Of a stretch of 10,948 nucleotides of DNA, positions 1 through 6,704 are shown in pieces. The notes below the pieces were generated by a model that had not been told where the DNA came from, searched no databases, and saw only the letters and a program-made list of their open reading frames with translations. The translations under genes and the position numbers were made by a program. The number at the start of each line of letters is the position of its first letter. The first letter of the stretch is position 1. Origin of the DNA: UBA4877 sp002399345 (GTDB taxonomy: Bacteria; Bacillota; Thermoanaerobacteria; Thermoanaerobacterales; UBA4877). Location: assembly GCA_036752905.1 (NCBI GenBank), contig DAIORT010000021.1, positions 1 to 10,948 on the forward strand. The letters run 5' to 3'.

Positions 1-50
1 CAAGGGAGCAGCAGGTAAGTAAACATCCTGAAATTGAGGAGGTGTTTTTT

Positions 51-458
51 ATGCTTACAAAAATCACCCATTTACATGAATCGGGAGAAGATTATCTTGA
101 AGCTATCTTGGTACTTAGCAAAACAAAAGGAGAAGTACGGCGTGTAGATTTAGCTGATTATTTTGGCTATTCAAAGCCAAGCATTACCGTTGCAATTAAT
201 TCGTTGAATGTTGAAGGCCTTGTTAAGACGGATGCAAAAGGCTTACTCCATTTGACAGAAATCGGAATGGAAAAAGCTATCAAGATATATGAGCAGCATT
301 GCTTTTTCAAACAAGTGCTGATCGACGCCGGGGTAGATCCTGCTACAGCGGATAAAGAGGCCTGCAAACTGGAGCATTGCCTGAGTCAAGAATCATTTGA
401 TAAACTTTGTAGGGCATATGGTCGAGTGCAGGATGTTGTTAATTCTGATAGGTGTTAA
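51..458 (+). CDS. DtxR/MntR-family metal-dependent transcriptional regulator
   Basis: This 135-residue protein resembles the short DtxR/MntR repressors, which bind Fe(II) or Mn(II) and then bind DNA as dimers. An N-terminal winged helix-turn-helix (about residues 10-72) contains the typical 'SKPSITVAINSL' recognition region. The dimerisation and metal domain follows, at about 73-130. Candidate metal ligands are D14 and E17 in 'EDYLEAI', H83 in 'YEQH', and C105, E108 and H109 in 'EACKLEH'. The Cys resembles DtxR, while the Asp resembles MntR. There is no SH3 domain, as in MntR. I chose the ATG at 51 because AGGAGG lies at 37-42 with good spacing; the GTG at 42 is inside that site. The gene faces the feoB transporter gene, which makes iron-dependent control of feoB likely (inference). 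The family call is firm; the metal specificity is not. Confidence 0.9.
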   Translation: MLTKITHLHESGEDYLEAILVLSKTKGEVRRVDLADYFGYSKPSITVAINSLNVEGLVKTDAKGLLHLTEIGMEKAIKIYEQHCFFKQVLIDAGVDPATADKEACKLEHCLSQESFDKLCRAYGRVQDVVNSDRC

Positions 459-492
459 TAGCAAAAATGCCACAGAAAGAAGGTGCGTTTTG

Positions 493-684
493 ATGTATCC
501 AGATGCAATGATCTCGTTTTTTTATGGAATGAGTGCAGCTTTACTTGTCTTTGCTACTTTCGAGCTAATTTCACTTGTGATAATAAAAGCTGAAAAATGG
601 TTAAATAGTATAATAACGAGCGGCATGGAAAATGGTTATATACCAAAAATAAAGTATATTTGGAGGCAAAAAAGTGAAAAATGA
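493..684 (+). CDS. Small single-pass membrane protein, unknown function
   Basis: This 63-residue protein has one clear hydrophobic helix (about residues 6-30: 'ISFFYGMSAALLVFATFEL' and onward) followed by a basic, polar tail. I do not recognise a family. The ATG at 493 is preceded by GAAGG/AGGTG-like sequence at about 478-484. The gene starts 34 bases after the regulator's stop and is probably co-transcribed with it. Its position beside a metal regulator and feoB suggests a helper role in iron uptake, but nothing in the protein proves this. It ends inside the start region of a still smaller ORF. Confidence 0.55.
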   Translation: MYPDAMISFFYGMSAALLVFATFELISLVIIKAEKWLNSIITSGMENGYIPKIKYIWRQKSEK

Positions 685-766
685 CCTCGCCCGTCTTATC
701 CATGACGCAAAAAATGGGAATATACTTGAAACCGTATTTCTCGTTGGCCTATGTGGCAGTTTATAG
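674..766 (+). CDS. Candidate 30-residue peptide, overlapping the preceding gene
   Basis: A GTG-started ORF of 30 codons overlaps the end of the preceding small gene by 11 bases. GGAGG at 662-666 sits 7 bases before the GTG, an ideal ribosome binding site, and this is the main reason to believe it. The peptide begins 'VKNDLARLIHDAKNG' and ends with a hydrophobic stretch 'ETVFLVGLCGSL'. The overlap suggests translational coupling. No family is recognised. It could instead be the truncated start of a longer ancestral gene, because a TAG ends it and the following 60 bases carry more stops. Confidence 0.4.
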   Translation: MKNDLARLIHDAKNGNILETVFLVGLCGSL

Positions 767-826
767 GTACAAATTATATATAATCATAACTAACTATTAT
801 ATGAAAACCTGTGAAAATTAAAGAAT

Positions 827-854
827 CACCGTGTGCCGAACGGTACACACGGTG
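827..854 (-). terminator. Intrinsic terminator of feoB
   Basis: CACCGTGTG (827-835) pairs perfectly with CACACGGTG (846-854). An inner CCG/CGG pair extends the stem, with a two-base bulge. Read on the - strand, the hairpin lies just beyond the feoB stop and is followed by a T-rich stretch (ATTCTTTAATTTTC). On the + strand no T-tract follows, so it probably serves feoB rather than the small + strand genes. Confidence 0.6.
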
Positions 855-909
855 GTGTGAGAGGTCGATAGGTGAATTAATAATCAACCTCATACTTTAT
901 TAATCACTA

Positions 910-3270
910 TTATATCATCAATATTACAATACCGACTGCCCTTACAATCAATGCACATACCCAGGCAATAACACACTGTACTATCACGATGCCTGTCGCC
1001 CATTTGCCACCCAGCTCTCTTTTAATTGAGGCAATGGCGGCAACACAAGGAGTATAGAGCAGACAAAATACAAGCAATGCCGCTGCGGAGAGTGGAGTAA
1101 TTGTTGCCAGCAGAGTCTGTGTACTGCCGAACAGTACAGAAAGGGTTGATACCACACTTTCTTTTGCCATAAATCCCGCAACCAGAGCCGTCACTATACG
1201 CCAGTCACCGAATCCCAATGGTTTAAAGATGGGAGCAATATATCCGGAAAGTATTGCAAGGATACTGTATTTAGAGTCCGAAACGATATTGAGCCTCAAA
1301 TCAAAAGTCTGCAGGAACCATACTGCAATCGTAGCGATGAAAATAACGGTAAATGCCCTCTGCAGGAAATCCTTGGCCTTGTCCCATAGCAAACGGACGA
1401 CATTTTTGGCACTGGGCATACGATAGTTAGGTAGTTCCATTACGAAAGGCACAGCCTCGCCCTTGAACATTGTGTTTTTAGAAAAAATAGCAACAATAAT
1501 GCCCACAACAATGCCGAGGAAATAAAGTCCCGTCATGACCAGGCCGCCGTATTTCGGAAAAAATGCCGCCGTAAAGAATCCGTAAATCGGTAGTTTTGCC
1601 GAACAGCTCATAAAAGGTGTAAGCATAATGGTCATCTTGCGGTCCCGCTCGGATGGCAGCGTACGACTTGCCATTACGCCGGGCACGGTGCAGCCGAACC
1701 CTATAAGCATAGGCACGATACTTCTGCCGGAGAGACCTATCTTTCTGAGCAGTTTATCCATTACGAATGCTACACGGGCCATGTATCCGGTATCTTCTAA
1801 TATAGAAAGAAAGAAAAACAGTATGACGATGATCGGTACGAAACTGAGTACAGTCCCTACTCCGTTAAAGATACCGTCTATGATGAGTGACCGCAGGGTG
1901 TGGTTAACATTGATCGCCGCAAGCCCCGCATCCGTTAACCCGGTCAGCCATGCTATTCCGGATTCAAGCAAACTCTGTAGAAATACACCGATAACGTTAA
2001 ATGTCAGGTAAAATACAAGCATCATAATTCCTATAAAGGCAGGTATGGCAGTATATTTGCCGGTAAGAACCTTATCGATTTTTTCACTTCTTATATGTTC
2101 CTTACTTTCCTTTGGTTTTATAACTGTTCTTTCACAAAGCTCCTTGATGAAAGAAAACCTCATATCGGCGATGGCTGCCGCGCGATCCAGGCCTCTTTCA
2201 TCTTCAAGCTGGAGTATTATGTGTTCCAGTGTTTCTTTCTCATTTTGTGACAGGTTTAAGGCATTGAGAACAATAGAGTCACCTTCGACTAATTTGCCTG
2301 CGGCAAACTGCAGTGGTATATTGGCAGCTTCAGCATGATCTTCAATAAGATCCATAATGCTGTGAAGTGTCCTATATACGGCACCGCCGTTCTTGTTTTT
2401 ATCAGAGAAATCCGTACGGCCTGGCCGCTCCTGATATTTTGCCACATGGAGTGCATGCTCAATCAGCTCATCCACGCCCTCATCCTTTGTTGCCGATATA
2501 GGGACTACGGGTATGCCCAGTACTTCTTCCATCTCGTTTATATCTATGGAGCCACCGTTTCCACGAACCTCATCCATCATATTCAATGCCAGCACCATCG
2601 GGACATTGAGTTCCATTAATTGCAGCGTAAGGTACAAATTGCGTTCGATATTTGTAGCATCGACAATATCTATGATGCCGGTTGGGCTTTCGTTTAGAAT
2701 AAATTGACGTGATACGATCTCCTCACTGCTATACGGAGAAAGAGAATAGATTCCAGGCAGATCGGTGACCATGGTATTTGGATGTCCTTTGATCGGCCCA
2801 TCTTTGCGGTCGACCGTAACACCCGGGAAATTACCGACATGCTGATTGGAACCGGTAATCTGGTTAAAAAGGGTCGTCTTACCGCTGTTTTGATTGCCTG
2901 CCAAAGCAAAGGTAAGTGTTGTGCCCTTGGGAAGCGGATTTTCATCTGCTTTTAGATGATACTTTCCACCCTCTCCCAAACCGGGATGTTCAATTTTGTT
3001 TTTCGGTTGGGCAGTCTTGCTTTTTTTAGTCTTACTGGCTGAAGAAGCGACCTCGGAAACCCCGATTTTTTCAGCATCGGCAAGACGCAGTGTTAGTTCG
3101 TAACCGTGTATTAATAGCTGTAAAGGGTCACCCATCGGTGCGTATTTCATTAAGGTTACTTCCGTTCCTGGAATTACGCCCATATCCAGAAAATGCTGTC
3201 TGAGCGAACCTTTACCGCCTACTGAGGTTATAACTGCTGTTTTCCCAACTTTTAACTCGTTTAGTGTCAT
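910..3270 (-). CDS. feoB: Ferrous iron transporter, FeoA-FeoB fusion
   Basis: This protein imports Fe(II) across the cytoplasmic membrane. Residues about 1-75 form a FeoA (SH3-like) domain, and a lysine-rich linker covers about 76-115. The G-protein domain follows: G1 GNQNSGKT (125-132), G2 Thr near 152, G3 DLPG (170-173) and G4 NMMD (230-233). The membrane part begins near residue 400. It contains the FeoB gate signatures 'GFGCTVPGVMASR', 'FMSCSAKLPIYGFF' and, near the C terminus, 'LLYTPCVAAIASIKRELG'. The length of 786 residues matches FeoA plus full FeoB, and no frame break is seen. A TTG at 3282 would add four residues, but it is too close to the AAAGGA site, so I prefer the ATG at 3270. 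FeoA and FeoB are usually separate genes; fusions are known. Control is likely through the two inverted repeats at the promoter. Confidence 0.95.
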   Translation of the reverse strand: MTLNELKVGKTAVITSVGGKGSLRQHFLDMGVIPGTEVTLMKYAPMGDPLQLLIHGYELTLRLADAEKIGVSEVASSASKTKKSKTAQPKNKIEHPGLGEGGKYHLKADENPLPKGTTLTFALAGNQNSGKTTLFNQITGSNQHVGNFPGVTVDRKDGPIKGHPNTMVTDLPGIYSLSPYSSEEIVSRQFILNESPTGIIDIVDATNIERNLYLTLQLMELNVPMVLALNMMDEVRGNGGSIDINEMEEVLGIPVVPISATKDEGVDELIEHALHVAKYQERPGRTDFSDKNKNGGAVYRTLHSIMDLIEDHAEAANIPLQFAAGKLVEGDSIVLNALNLSQNEKETLEHIILQLEDERGLDRAAAIADMRFSFIKELCERTVIKPKESKEHIRSEKIDKVLTGKYTAIPAFIGIMMLVFYLTFNVIGVFLQSLLESGIAWLTGLTDAGLAAINVNHTLRSLIIDGIFNGVGTVLSFVPIIVILFFFLSILEDTGYMARVAFVMDKLLRKIGLSGRSIVPMLIGFGCTVPGVMASRTLPSERDRKMTIMLTPFMSCSAKLPIYGFFTAAFFPKYGGLVMTGLYFLGIVVGIIVAIFSKNTMFKGEAVPFVMELPNYRMPSAKNVVRLLWDKAKDFLQRAFTVIFIATIAVWFLQTFDLRLNIVSDSKYSILAILSGYIAPIFKPLGFGDWRIVTALVAGFMAKESVVSTLSVLFGSTQTLLATITPLSAAALLVFCLLYTPCVAAIASIKRELGGKWATGIVIVQCVIAWVCALIVRAVGIVILMI

Positions 3271-3302
3271 AAATTCTCTCAAATCCTTTCGTACAACTGC
3301 TG

Positions 3303-3318
3303 ATTAGAGTGCTCTAAT
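3303..3318. promoter_or_regulatory. Operator-like inverted repeat 1 upstream of feoB
   Basis: ATTAGAG-TG-CTCTAAT is a palindrome with perfect 7-base arms around two central bases. It lies downstream of the -10 box of the predicted feoB promoter, near the transcription start. It matches a second copy at 3325-3340 at 13 of 16 positions. The TTAG...CTAA pattern recalls DtxR-family operators (inference), and a DtxR-family gene lies in the same window. Confidence 0.6.
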
Positions 3319-3324
3319 TACATA

Positions 3325-3340
3325 ATTATAGTACTCTAAC
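3325..3340. promoter_or_regulatory. Operator-like inverted repeat 2, over the feoB -10 box
   Basis: ATTATAGTACTCTAAC is a degenerate second copy of the TTAGAGNNCTCTAA element. Its start lies 22 bp, about two helical turns, from the first copy. It covers the predicted -10 hexamer of the feoB promoter, so a bound protein would block transcription there. Side-by-side placement on one DNA face suggests cooperative binding by dimers. Confidence 0.55.
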
Positions 3341-3356
3341 TACAAAAATATGTCAA
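3328..3356 (-). promoter_or_regulatory. feoB promoter
   Basis: On the - strand, TTGACA (3351-3356) is followed by a 17-base spacer and TACTAT (3328-3333), a good sigma-A type promoter. The -35 box is a perfect match and the -10 box matches at 4 of 6 positions. It lies about 60 bases upstream of the feoB start codon. Confidence 0.65.
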
Positions 3357-3466
3357 GGCAATGAAAATATCTTAATAATATAAATATATTCAATACAACA
3401 CCATATTACCCATTATATACCATATATAATAAATAAACCATAGTAATTGCATTTTATAGTATGCCA

Positions 3467-3483
3467 TAAATACACTGTATTTA
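3467..3483. repeat. 17-bp perfect palindrome TAAATACA-C-TGTATTTA
   Basis: The arms are 8 bases with one central base. It lies between the divergent feoB and amaP genes, more than 100 bases from either predicted promoter. The 7-1-7 core geometry is that of Fur-family boxes (Fur, PerR, Zur), though the bases do not match a box I know. T residues follow on the + strand, but a stem with such a small loop would be a poor terminator. The rest of the 3283-3738 spacer is AT-rich and holds the promoters listed and a possible coding remnant. Confidence 0.4.
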
Positions 3484-3670
3484 TTTTTGCTCTGTACAAA
3501 AGCTTTAGTACTCTTAATAAGCCCGAATATCCGGATATCTATTTTGGGGTACCTTCAGCGAATATATGAAGATGGTATTAAAGAAGAAGGGTAGCTTCGG
3601 ATACGGCAGCCAGCTGGCAGGGAAGAAGGGATAATGGTGGGAGATATGCCATGCAATTGGAGAATTGTTA

Positions 3671-3699
3671 TTGTGTTATACCCTGCGATAAAGTATAAT
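3671..3699 (+). promoter_or_regulatory. amaP promoter
   Basis: TTGTGT (3671-3676), a 17-base spacer and a perfect TATAAT (3694-3699) lie 40 bases before the amaP start codon. The -35 box is weak (3 of 6), which would fit a regulated or modest promoter. Confidence 0.5.
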
Positions 3700-3738
3700 G
3701 GTGTAAAGATATCGAGAAAATGTAAGGGGGATAAACAA

Positions 3739-4341
3739 ATGGGAGCCTTCAGCAAGTTCATGATGTTTGTACTCGGTGCGGTTGCAGTGGTGGCTGCCGT
3801 AGTGCTGCTACTTTTGGGCGGCGGGGTTATAGGCAGCGAGACCTTAAAAGCAGTAAGCGGACCGCAGTGGTCGGATGCTTTTATAATAGCCGGAGCCGTG
3901 GTCATTGTCATAGGGGTCGTGGCGTTCGTCCTGGCTTTTTCCAAAAGCGGCCAGGCCGAAATTGCTTCAGCATCGTCGTCAGGCGCCCATATGCCTTCGA
4001 GGAATACACAGGCCAATGGGTTTGTCACTATACCGGCAAATTCCGGGGATATCAGGGTATCCTTCGAGACAATAAAGAGCCTGGCGGAACGAGCCTCGTC
4101 AAAGGTTGAAGAGCTGAAGACAACCGCGATCAGCGTAGGCAAAAAAGAGGACAACCTGTATCTTACGCTGGATGTCGCAGCAGCTCCGGACACAAACATT
4201 CCTGCTGTCGCCGAGAGACTTCAAAAAGAAGTGAAGGATTATATAGAAGGTGTGATATCCTTCGGTATAGAAGAAATAGATGTGAATGTATCAGGATTAA
4301 ACAACGCATACAGGAAAAAGATAGGTTCATATCAAAACTAA
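3739..4341 (+). CDS. amaP: Alkaline shock response membrane anchor protein AmaP
   Basis: This 200-residue protein has two N-terminal membrane helices (about 6-31 and 46-68). A polar linker follows, then a cytoplasmic domain (about 95-187) related to the Asp23/Gls24 fold ('GFVTIPANSGDIRVSFETIKSLAERA'). In staphylococci AmaP holds Asp23 at the cytoplasmic face of the membrane, where it takes part in the response to envelope stress. The start at 3739 is chosen because AAGGGGG lies at 3724-3730; an upstream in-frame start at 3634 lies before the promoter's -10 box and can be discarded. The likely partner, an Asp23-family protein, is encoded about 2.4 kb downstream on the same strand rather than next door. 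A terminator closes the gene, so it appears to be transcribed alone. Confidence 0.82.
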   Translation: MGAFSKFMMFVLGAVAVVAAVVLLLLGGGVIGSETLKAVSGPQWSDAFIIAGAVVIVIGVVAFVLAFSKSGQAEIASASSSGAHMPSRNTQANGFVTIPANSGDIRVSFETIKSLAERASSKVEELKTTAISVGKKEDNLYLTLDVAAAPDTNIPAVAERLQKEVKDYIEGVISFGIEEIDVNVSGLNNAYRKKIGSYQN

Positions 4342-4353
4342 CGTATATGTATA

Positions 4354-4384
4354 GGCGGACATATAAGATGTCCGCCTTTGTTTT
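4354..4384 (+). terminator. Intrinsic terminator after amaP
   Basis: GGCGGACAT (4354-4362) pairs perfectly with ATGTCCGCC (4368-4376) around a 5-base loop, followed by TTTGTTTT. It ends amaP transcription. The T-tract overlaps the 3' end of the convergent hflX gene. On the - strand no T-tract follows the hairpin. Confidence 0.9.
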
Positions 4385-5609
4385 AGATGATTTTGTTCTT
4401 TTTAAGTCTACCTAAAAATGAAATATCGAATTCGCCTTCTATGGTAACTCCGTCCTCTTTATAATCCTCCTTGCTGATGATGCCGTGACTATGAAGCTCA
4501 TCCAAAAGCTCCGCCTTGTCGTAGGGTATTATCATACGTGCCGCTCTTCGTGAAGGCGGCAGTGCTGCAGATATCATCTCAACGAGCCTGTTTGTATTTG
4601 TTCCGTGAAGGGCGGAGATATGCACTGTGTTCTCCGATTCTAACGGAATTCCACCTACCTTATCTGATTTATTAACAGCTATTATCATAGGTTTATCATA
4701 TGCGCCAATTTCTTTAAGAACGCCGTTTACTACCTCTATCTCATCTGGCATGTCTTCATCGCTGCCGTCGACCACATGTATCAGCAGATCCGCCTCCCTG
4801 ACTTCGTCTAGGGTTGCCTTGAAGGCATCTATAAGCTGATGGGGAAGCTTTCTTATAAAGCCCACCGTATCCGAGACAAGCACGGTGCGCCCGTCTGGCA
4901 GATTAAGGCCGCGGGTTGTGGTGTCCAGTGTTTCAAAGAGTCTGTCGGCTGATGATATTTTGGAGCCTACGAGAGAATTTAAAAGAGTGGACTTTCCCGA
5001 ATTTGTATAGCCTACAAGGCATACGACGGGGTACTTTCTTGCACCCCTTATAAGGTTTCTGTTTTTCTTCACACTTTCCAGCTGTCTTTTGAGATGGGTT
5101 ATCCTTCTTCTTATGCGGCGCCTGTCTGTCTCCAGCTTGGTTTCACCCGGTCCTCTTGTGCCTATGCCGCCGCCTTCTCTTGAAAGCTCAATACCCTTGC
5201 CGGTAAGTCGCGGAAGCATATACTGGAGCTGTGCCAGCTCTACCTGGAGCTTACCTTCCATGGAGCGCGCCCGGCCGGCAAATATGTCTAGTATAAGAAT
5301 GGTCCGGTCTATAACCTGTACCCCTATCAAGCTTTCCAGATTCCTCTGCTGTATGGGTGAAAGCTCATCGTCAAATATGACTGCGTTTGCTCCCAGCTCG
5401 TCCACCATCGTCCTTATCTCCCGGGCTTTGCCCCTGCCTATATAATAACCGGGGTCTATCCTTAGTTTCCTCTGAACAGCGCTTCCTGCCGTCTGCACAC
5501 CTGCGGTTTCGGCAAGAAGCTTAAGTTCTTCCAGCGATTCCCGGCTATCCACATAGTTTACAAGCCCTACTAAAACAGCCGTTGTTTTATCCTGTGTATT
5601 TTCTATCAT
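4383..5609 (-). CDS. hflX: GTPase HflX
   Basis: HflX is a translational GTPase that binds the large ribosomal subunit and can split or rescue stalled ribosomes, notably after heat stress. The 408 residues show the HflX N-terminal domain ('GYYIGRGKA', 'VIFDDELSPIQQRNLE'), the glycine-rich segment GGGIGTRGPGE (146-156) and a coiled arginine-rich linker (about 160-190). The G domain has G1 GYTNSGKS (200-207), G2 in DTTTRG (229-234), G3 DTVG (247-250), G4 NKSD (313-316) and G5 SAL (332-334). A short C-terminal domain follows, and no key residue is missing. The ATG at 5609 has GGAGG 7 bases upstream. A perfect TATAAT on the - strand (5641-5646) could be its -10 box, but no good -35 partner is visible. 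It is convergent with amaP and divergent from the acetyltransferase gene. Confidence 0.95.
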   Translation of the reverse strand: MIENTQDKTTAVLVGLVNYVDSRESLEELKLLAETAGVQTAGSAVQRKLRIDPGYYIGRGKAREIRTMVDELGANAVIFDDELSPIQQRNLESLIGVQVIDRTILILDIFAGRARSMEGKLQVELAQLQYMLPRLTGKGIELSREGGGIGTRGPGETKLETDRRRIRRRITHLKRQLESVKKNRNLIRGARKYPVVCLVGYTNSGKSTLLNSLVGSKISSADRLFETLDTTTRGLNLPDGRTVLVSDTVGFIRKLPHQLIDAFKATLDEVREADLLIHVVDGSDEDMPDEIEVVNGVLKEIGAYDKPMIIAVNKSDKVGGIPLESENTVHISALHGTNTNRLVEMISAALPPSRRAARMIIPYDKAELLDELHSHGIISKEDYKEDGVTIEGEFDISFLGRLKKNKII

Positions 5610-5709
5610 TTATTATCCTCCGGATTGTAGTAATAATTATATTATAACATCTATAATTAATAGTATTTCTTAAACTGTCTAAAATGATTACTACATTTTC
5701 GCTGATACG

Positions 5710-5739
5710 TTGACAAATAAAATATCTTTGTGCTAGTAT
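5710..5739 (+). promoter_or_regulatory. Promoter of the acetyltransferase leader
   Basis: A perfect TTGACA (5710-5715) is followed by an 18-base spacer and TAGTAT (5734-5739). AT-rich alternatives such as TATACT lie a few bases further on. Transcription would begin near 5746, about 230 bases before the coding start, giving a long leader. Confidence 0.55.
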
Positions 5740-5758
5740 ATACTTATAAATTTTGGGC

Positions 5759-5807
5759 AAAGGTGTCCTTGTTGGTTATAAAACCGACTTGAACACCTTT
5801 ATTTTTT
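5759..5807 (+). terminator. Early intrinsic terminator in the acetyltransferase leader (attenuator candidate)
   Basis: AAAGGTGT (5759-5766) pairs perfectly with ACACCTTT (5793-5800). Inside, GTTGGTT (5771-5777) pairs with AACCGAC (5782-5788), allowing one G-U pair, around an ATAA loop. ATTTTTT follows at 5801-5807. The hairpin begins about 15 bases after the predicted start of transcription, with no gene before it on this strand. It therefore either makes a short RNA of about 60 bases or acts as an attenuator for the downstream acetyltransferase. Confidence 0.7.
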
Positions 5808-5826
5808 GGTGAAGGTTTTTGGTTAT

Positions 5827-5877
5827 ATGCCAAAAGAAAAGCTATCAAGAGAAGAGGTATGCAAAAAAAGTGGATGA
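5827..5877 (+). CDS. Candidate 16-residue leader ORF
   Basis: An ATG-started ORF encodes MPKEKLSREEVCKKSG and stops at TGA, 99 bases before the acetyltransferase start and in the same frame. No clear ribosome binding site precedes it. A second candidate starts at 5859 (33 residues, beginning MQKKWMKSGWNFG). Its GAGG at 5854-5857 is too close to the ATG for normal initiation. Either could be a leader peptide or chance. The DNA here also folds: CGGGGT (5881-5886) pairs with ACCCCG (5932-5937). Confidence 0.2.
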   Translation: MPKEKLSREEVCKKSG

Positions 5878-5976
5878 AATCGGGGTGGAATTTCGGTGCG
5901 TGCTATGAAAAATGTATCCATACCCCGGCAAGGTCTGCAAGGGGAGCGTTGGACAATTGAAAGAGGTGAAGGTAGT

Positions 5977-6567
5977 ATGAAAGCAATCAGATTTGCGCAG
6001 GAAGAAGACGCCGGAAAAATTCTTGCCATCTATGAGCCATATATCAAAGAGACAGCAGTCACTTTTGAATACCGCACACCTACTTTAGATGAATTTTCAA
6101 AGCGGATAAGGGACATATCTAAAGATTATCCCTATCTTGTTTGTGTTTCAGAAGAAAGCATTATAGGCTATGCCTATGCTCATAAGCACATGGAAAGAGA
6201 CGCATATCAATGGAATGCAGAGCTATCCGTTTACATTAATAAAAACTACTTTCGCTGTGGAATAGGAGGTACACTTTACGGTGCATTGATGGATATATTA
6301 CGGCTGCAAAATGTACGCAATGTATATGGAGGTGTCACTCTACCCAACACAAGCAGTGAAAAGTTGCATGAACATCTCGGTTTCAAAAAACTGGGTGTAT
6401 ATCACGACGCGGGGTATAAATGTGGTCTATGGCACAACGTGGCCTGGTATGAAAAAGGTATCAGCCATCATGACTTGAAACCTGCGCCATTTGTTTCATT
6501 TTATAAAATTGATAAAGAGACTGTTCTGGAAATATTGGGTCGTTATAGTGAATACCTTAATTCTTAA
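5977..6567 (+). CDS. GNAT N-acetyltransferase, phosphinothricin-acetyltransferase-like
   Basis: This protein transfers an acetyl group from acetyl-CoA to an amine. The N terminus 'IRFAQEEDAGKILAIYEPYIKE' and 'TAVTFEYRTPTLDEF' match the Pat/YwnH-like GNAT branch, whose known members acetylate phosphinothricin or methionine sulfoximine. The acetyl-CoA loop is around residues 91-100 ('YFRCGIGGTL'); Phe92 stands where Arg or Gln is usual. The conserved C-terminal parts 'LHEHLGFKKLG' and 'GLWHNVAWYEK' are present. A 35-residue tail extends beyond the core. The ATG at 5977 is chosen because AGAGGTGAAGG lies just upstream; starting at the GTG at 5896 would add 27 residues unlike the family. The true substrate is unknown. 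The attenuator-like leader would fit an inducible resistance or detoxification gene (inference). Confidence 0.82.
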   Translation: MKAIRFAQEEDAGKILAIYEPYIKETAVTFEYRTPTLDEFSKRIRDISKDYPYLVCVSEESIIGYAYAHKHMERDAYQWNAELSVYINKNYFRCGIGGTLYGALMDILRLQNVRNVYGGVTLPNTSSEKLHEHLGFKKLGVYHDAGYKCGLWHNVAWYEKGISHHDLKPAPFVSFYKIDKETVLEILGRYSEYLNS

Positions 6568-6628
6568 ATATATAAATTTAAGTTATGCTCAATAAAAGAC
6601 CGCAAAATGAGATGCCTGTATAATCAAA

Positions 6629-6650
6629 TGAACACCTTTATTTAGGGTGA
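6629..6650 (+). repeat. Second copy of a 15-bp element also present before the acetyltransferase
   Basis: TGAACACCTTTATTT (6629-6643) is identical to 5790-5804, which forms the 3' arm of the leader terminator. Both copies are followed within a few bases by GGTGA. This copy lies 60 bases after the acetyltransferase stop. It lacks the matching 5' arm, so it cannot form the same hairpin; a T-rich run follows at about 6662-6667. It may be a worn copy of the same terminator. Confidence 0.35.
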
Positions 6651-6704
6651 TGTCTATATTATTTTTTCCTATAGTAACTTGACACTATCACTTATTAGAT
6701 GAAA

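Noticed and set aside
1..36. End of an upstream gene
   Set aside because: Two frames end in TAA within the first 22 bases, but the few codons present do not allow a choice or identification.
1628..2011. Open frame antisense to feoB
   Set aside because: Shadow of the feoB coding frame with low-complexity Ser/Pro/Ile content and no start signals.
3303..3318. CIRCE element (HrcA operator) suggested by GAGTGCT within the repeat
   Set aside because: CIRCE has TTAGCACTC and GAGTGCTAA arms separated by 9 bases. Here the arms are TTAGAG/CTCTAA with a 2-base centre, and the gene is an iron transporter.
3555..4199. Long open frame antisense to amaP
   Set aside because: It lacks protein-like family motifs, overlaps a recognisable gene entirely, and has no ribosome binding site or promoter of note.
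5881..5902. T-box signature suggested by GGGGTGGAATTTCGGTGCG
   Set aside because: The T-box core GGTGGNACCGCG is interrupted, no specifier loop is apparent, and the downstream gene is not an amino-acid or tRNA-synthetase gene.
6679..6684. TTGACA as -35 box of the Asp23-family gene
   Set aside because: No -10 hexamer lies 16-18 bases downstream; the TTTACA/TGC-TATAAT pair closer to the gene is better.
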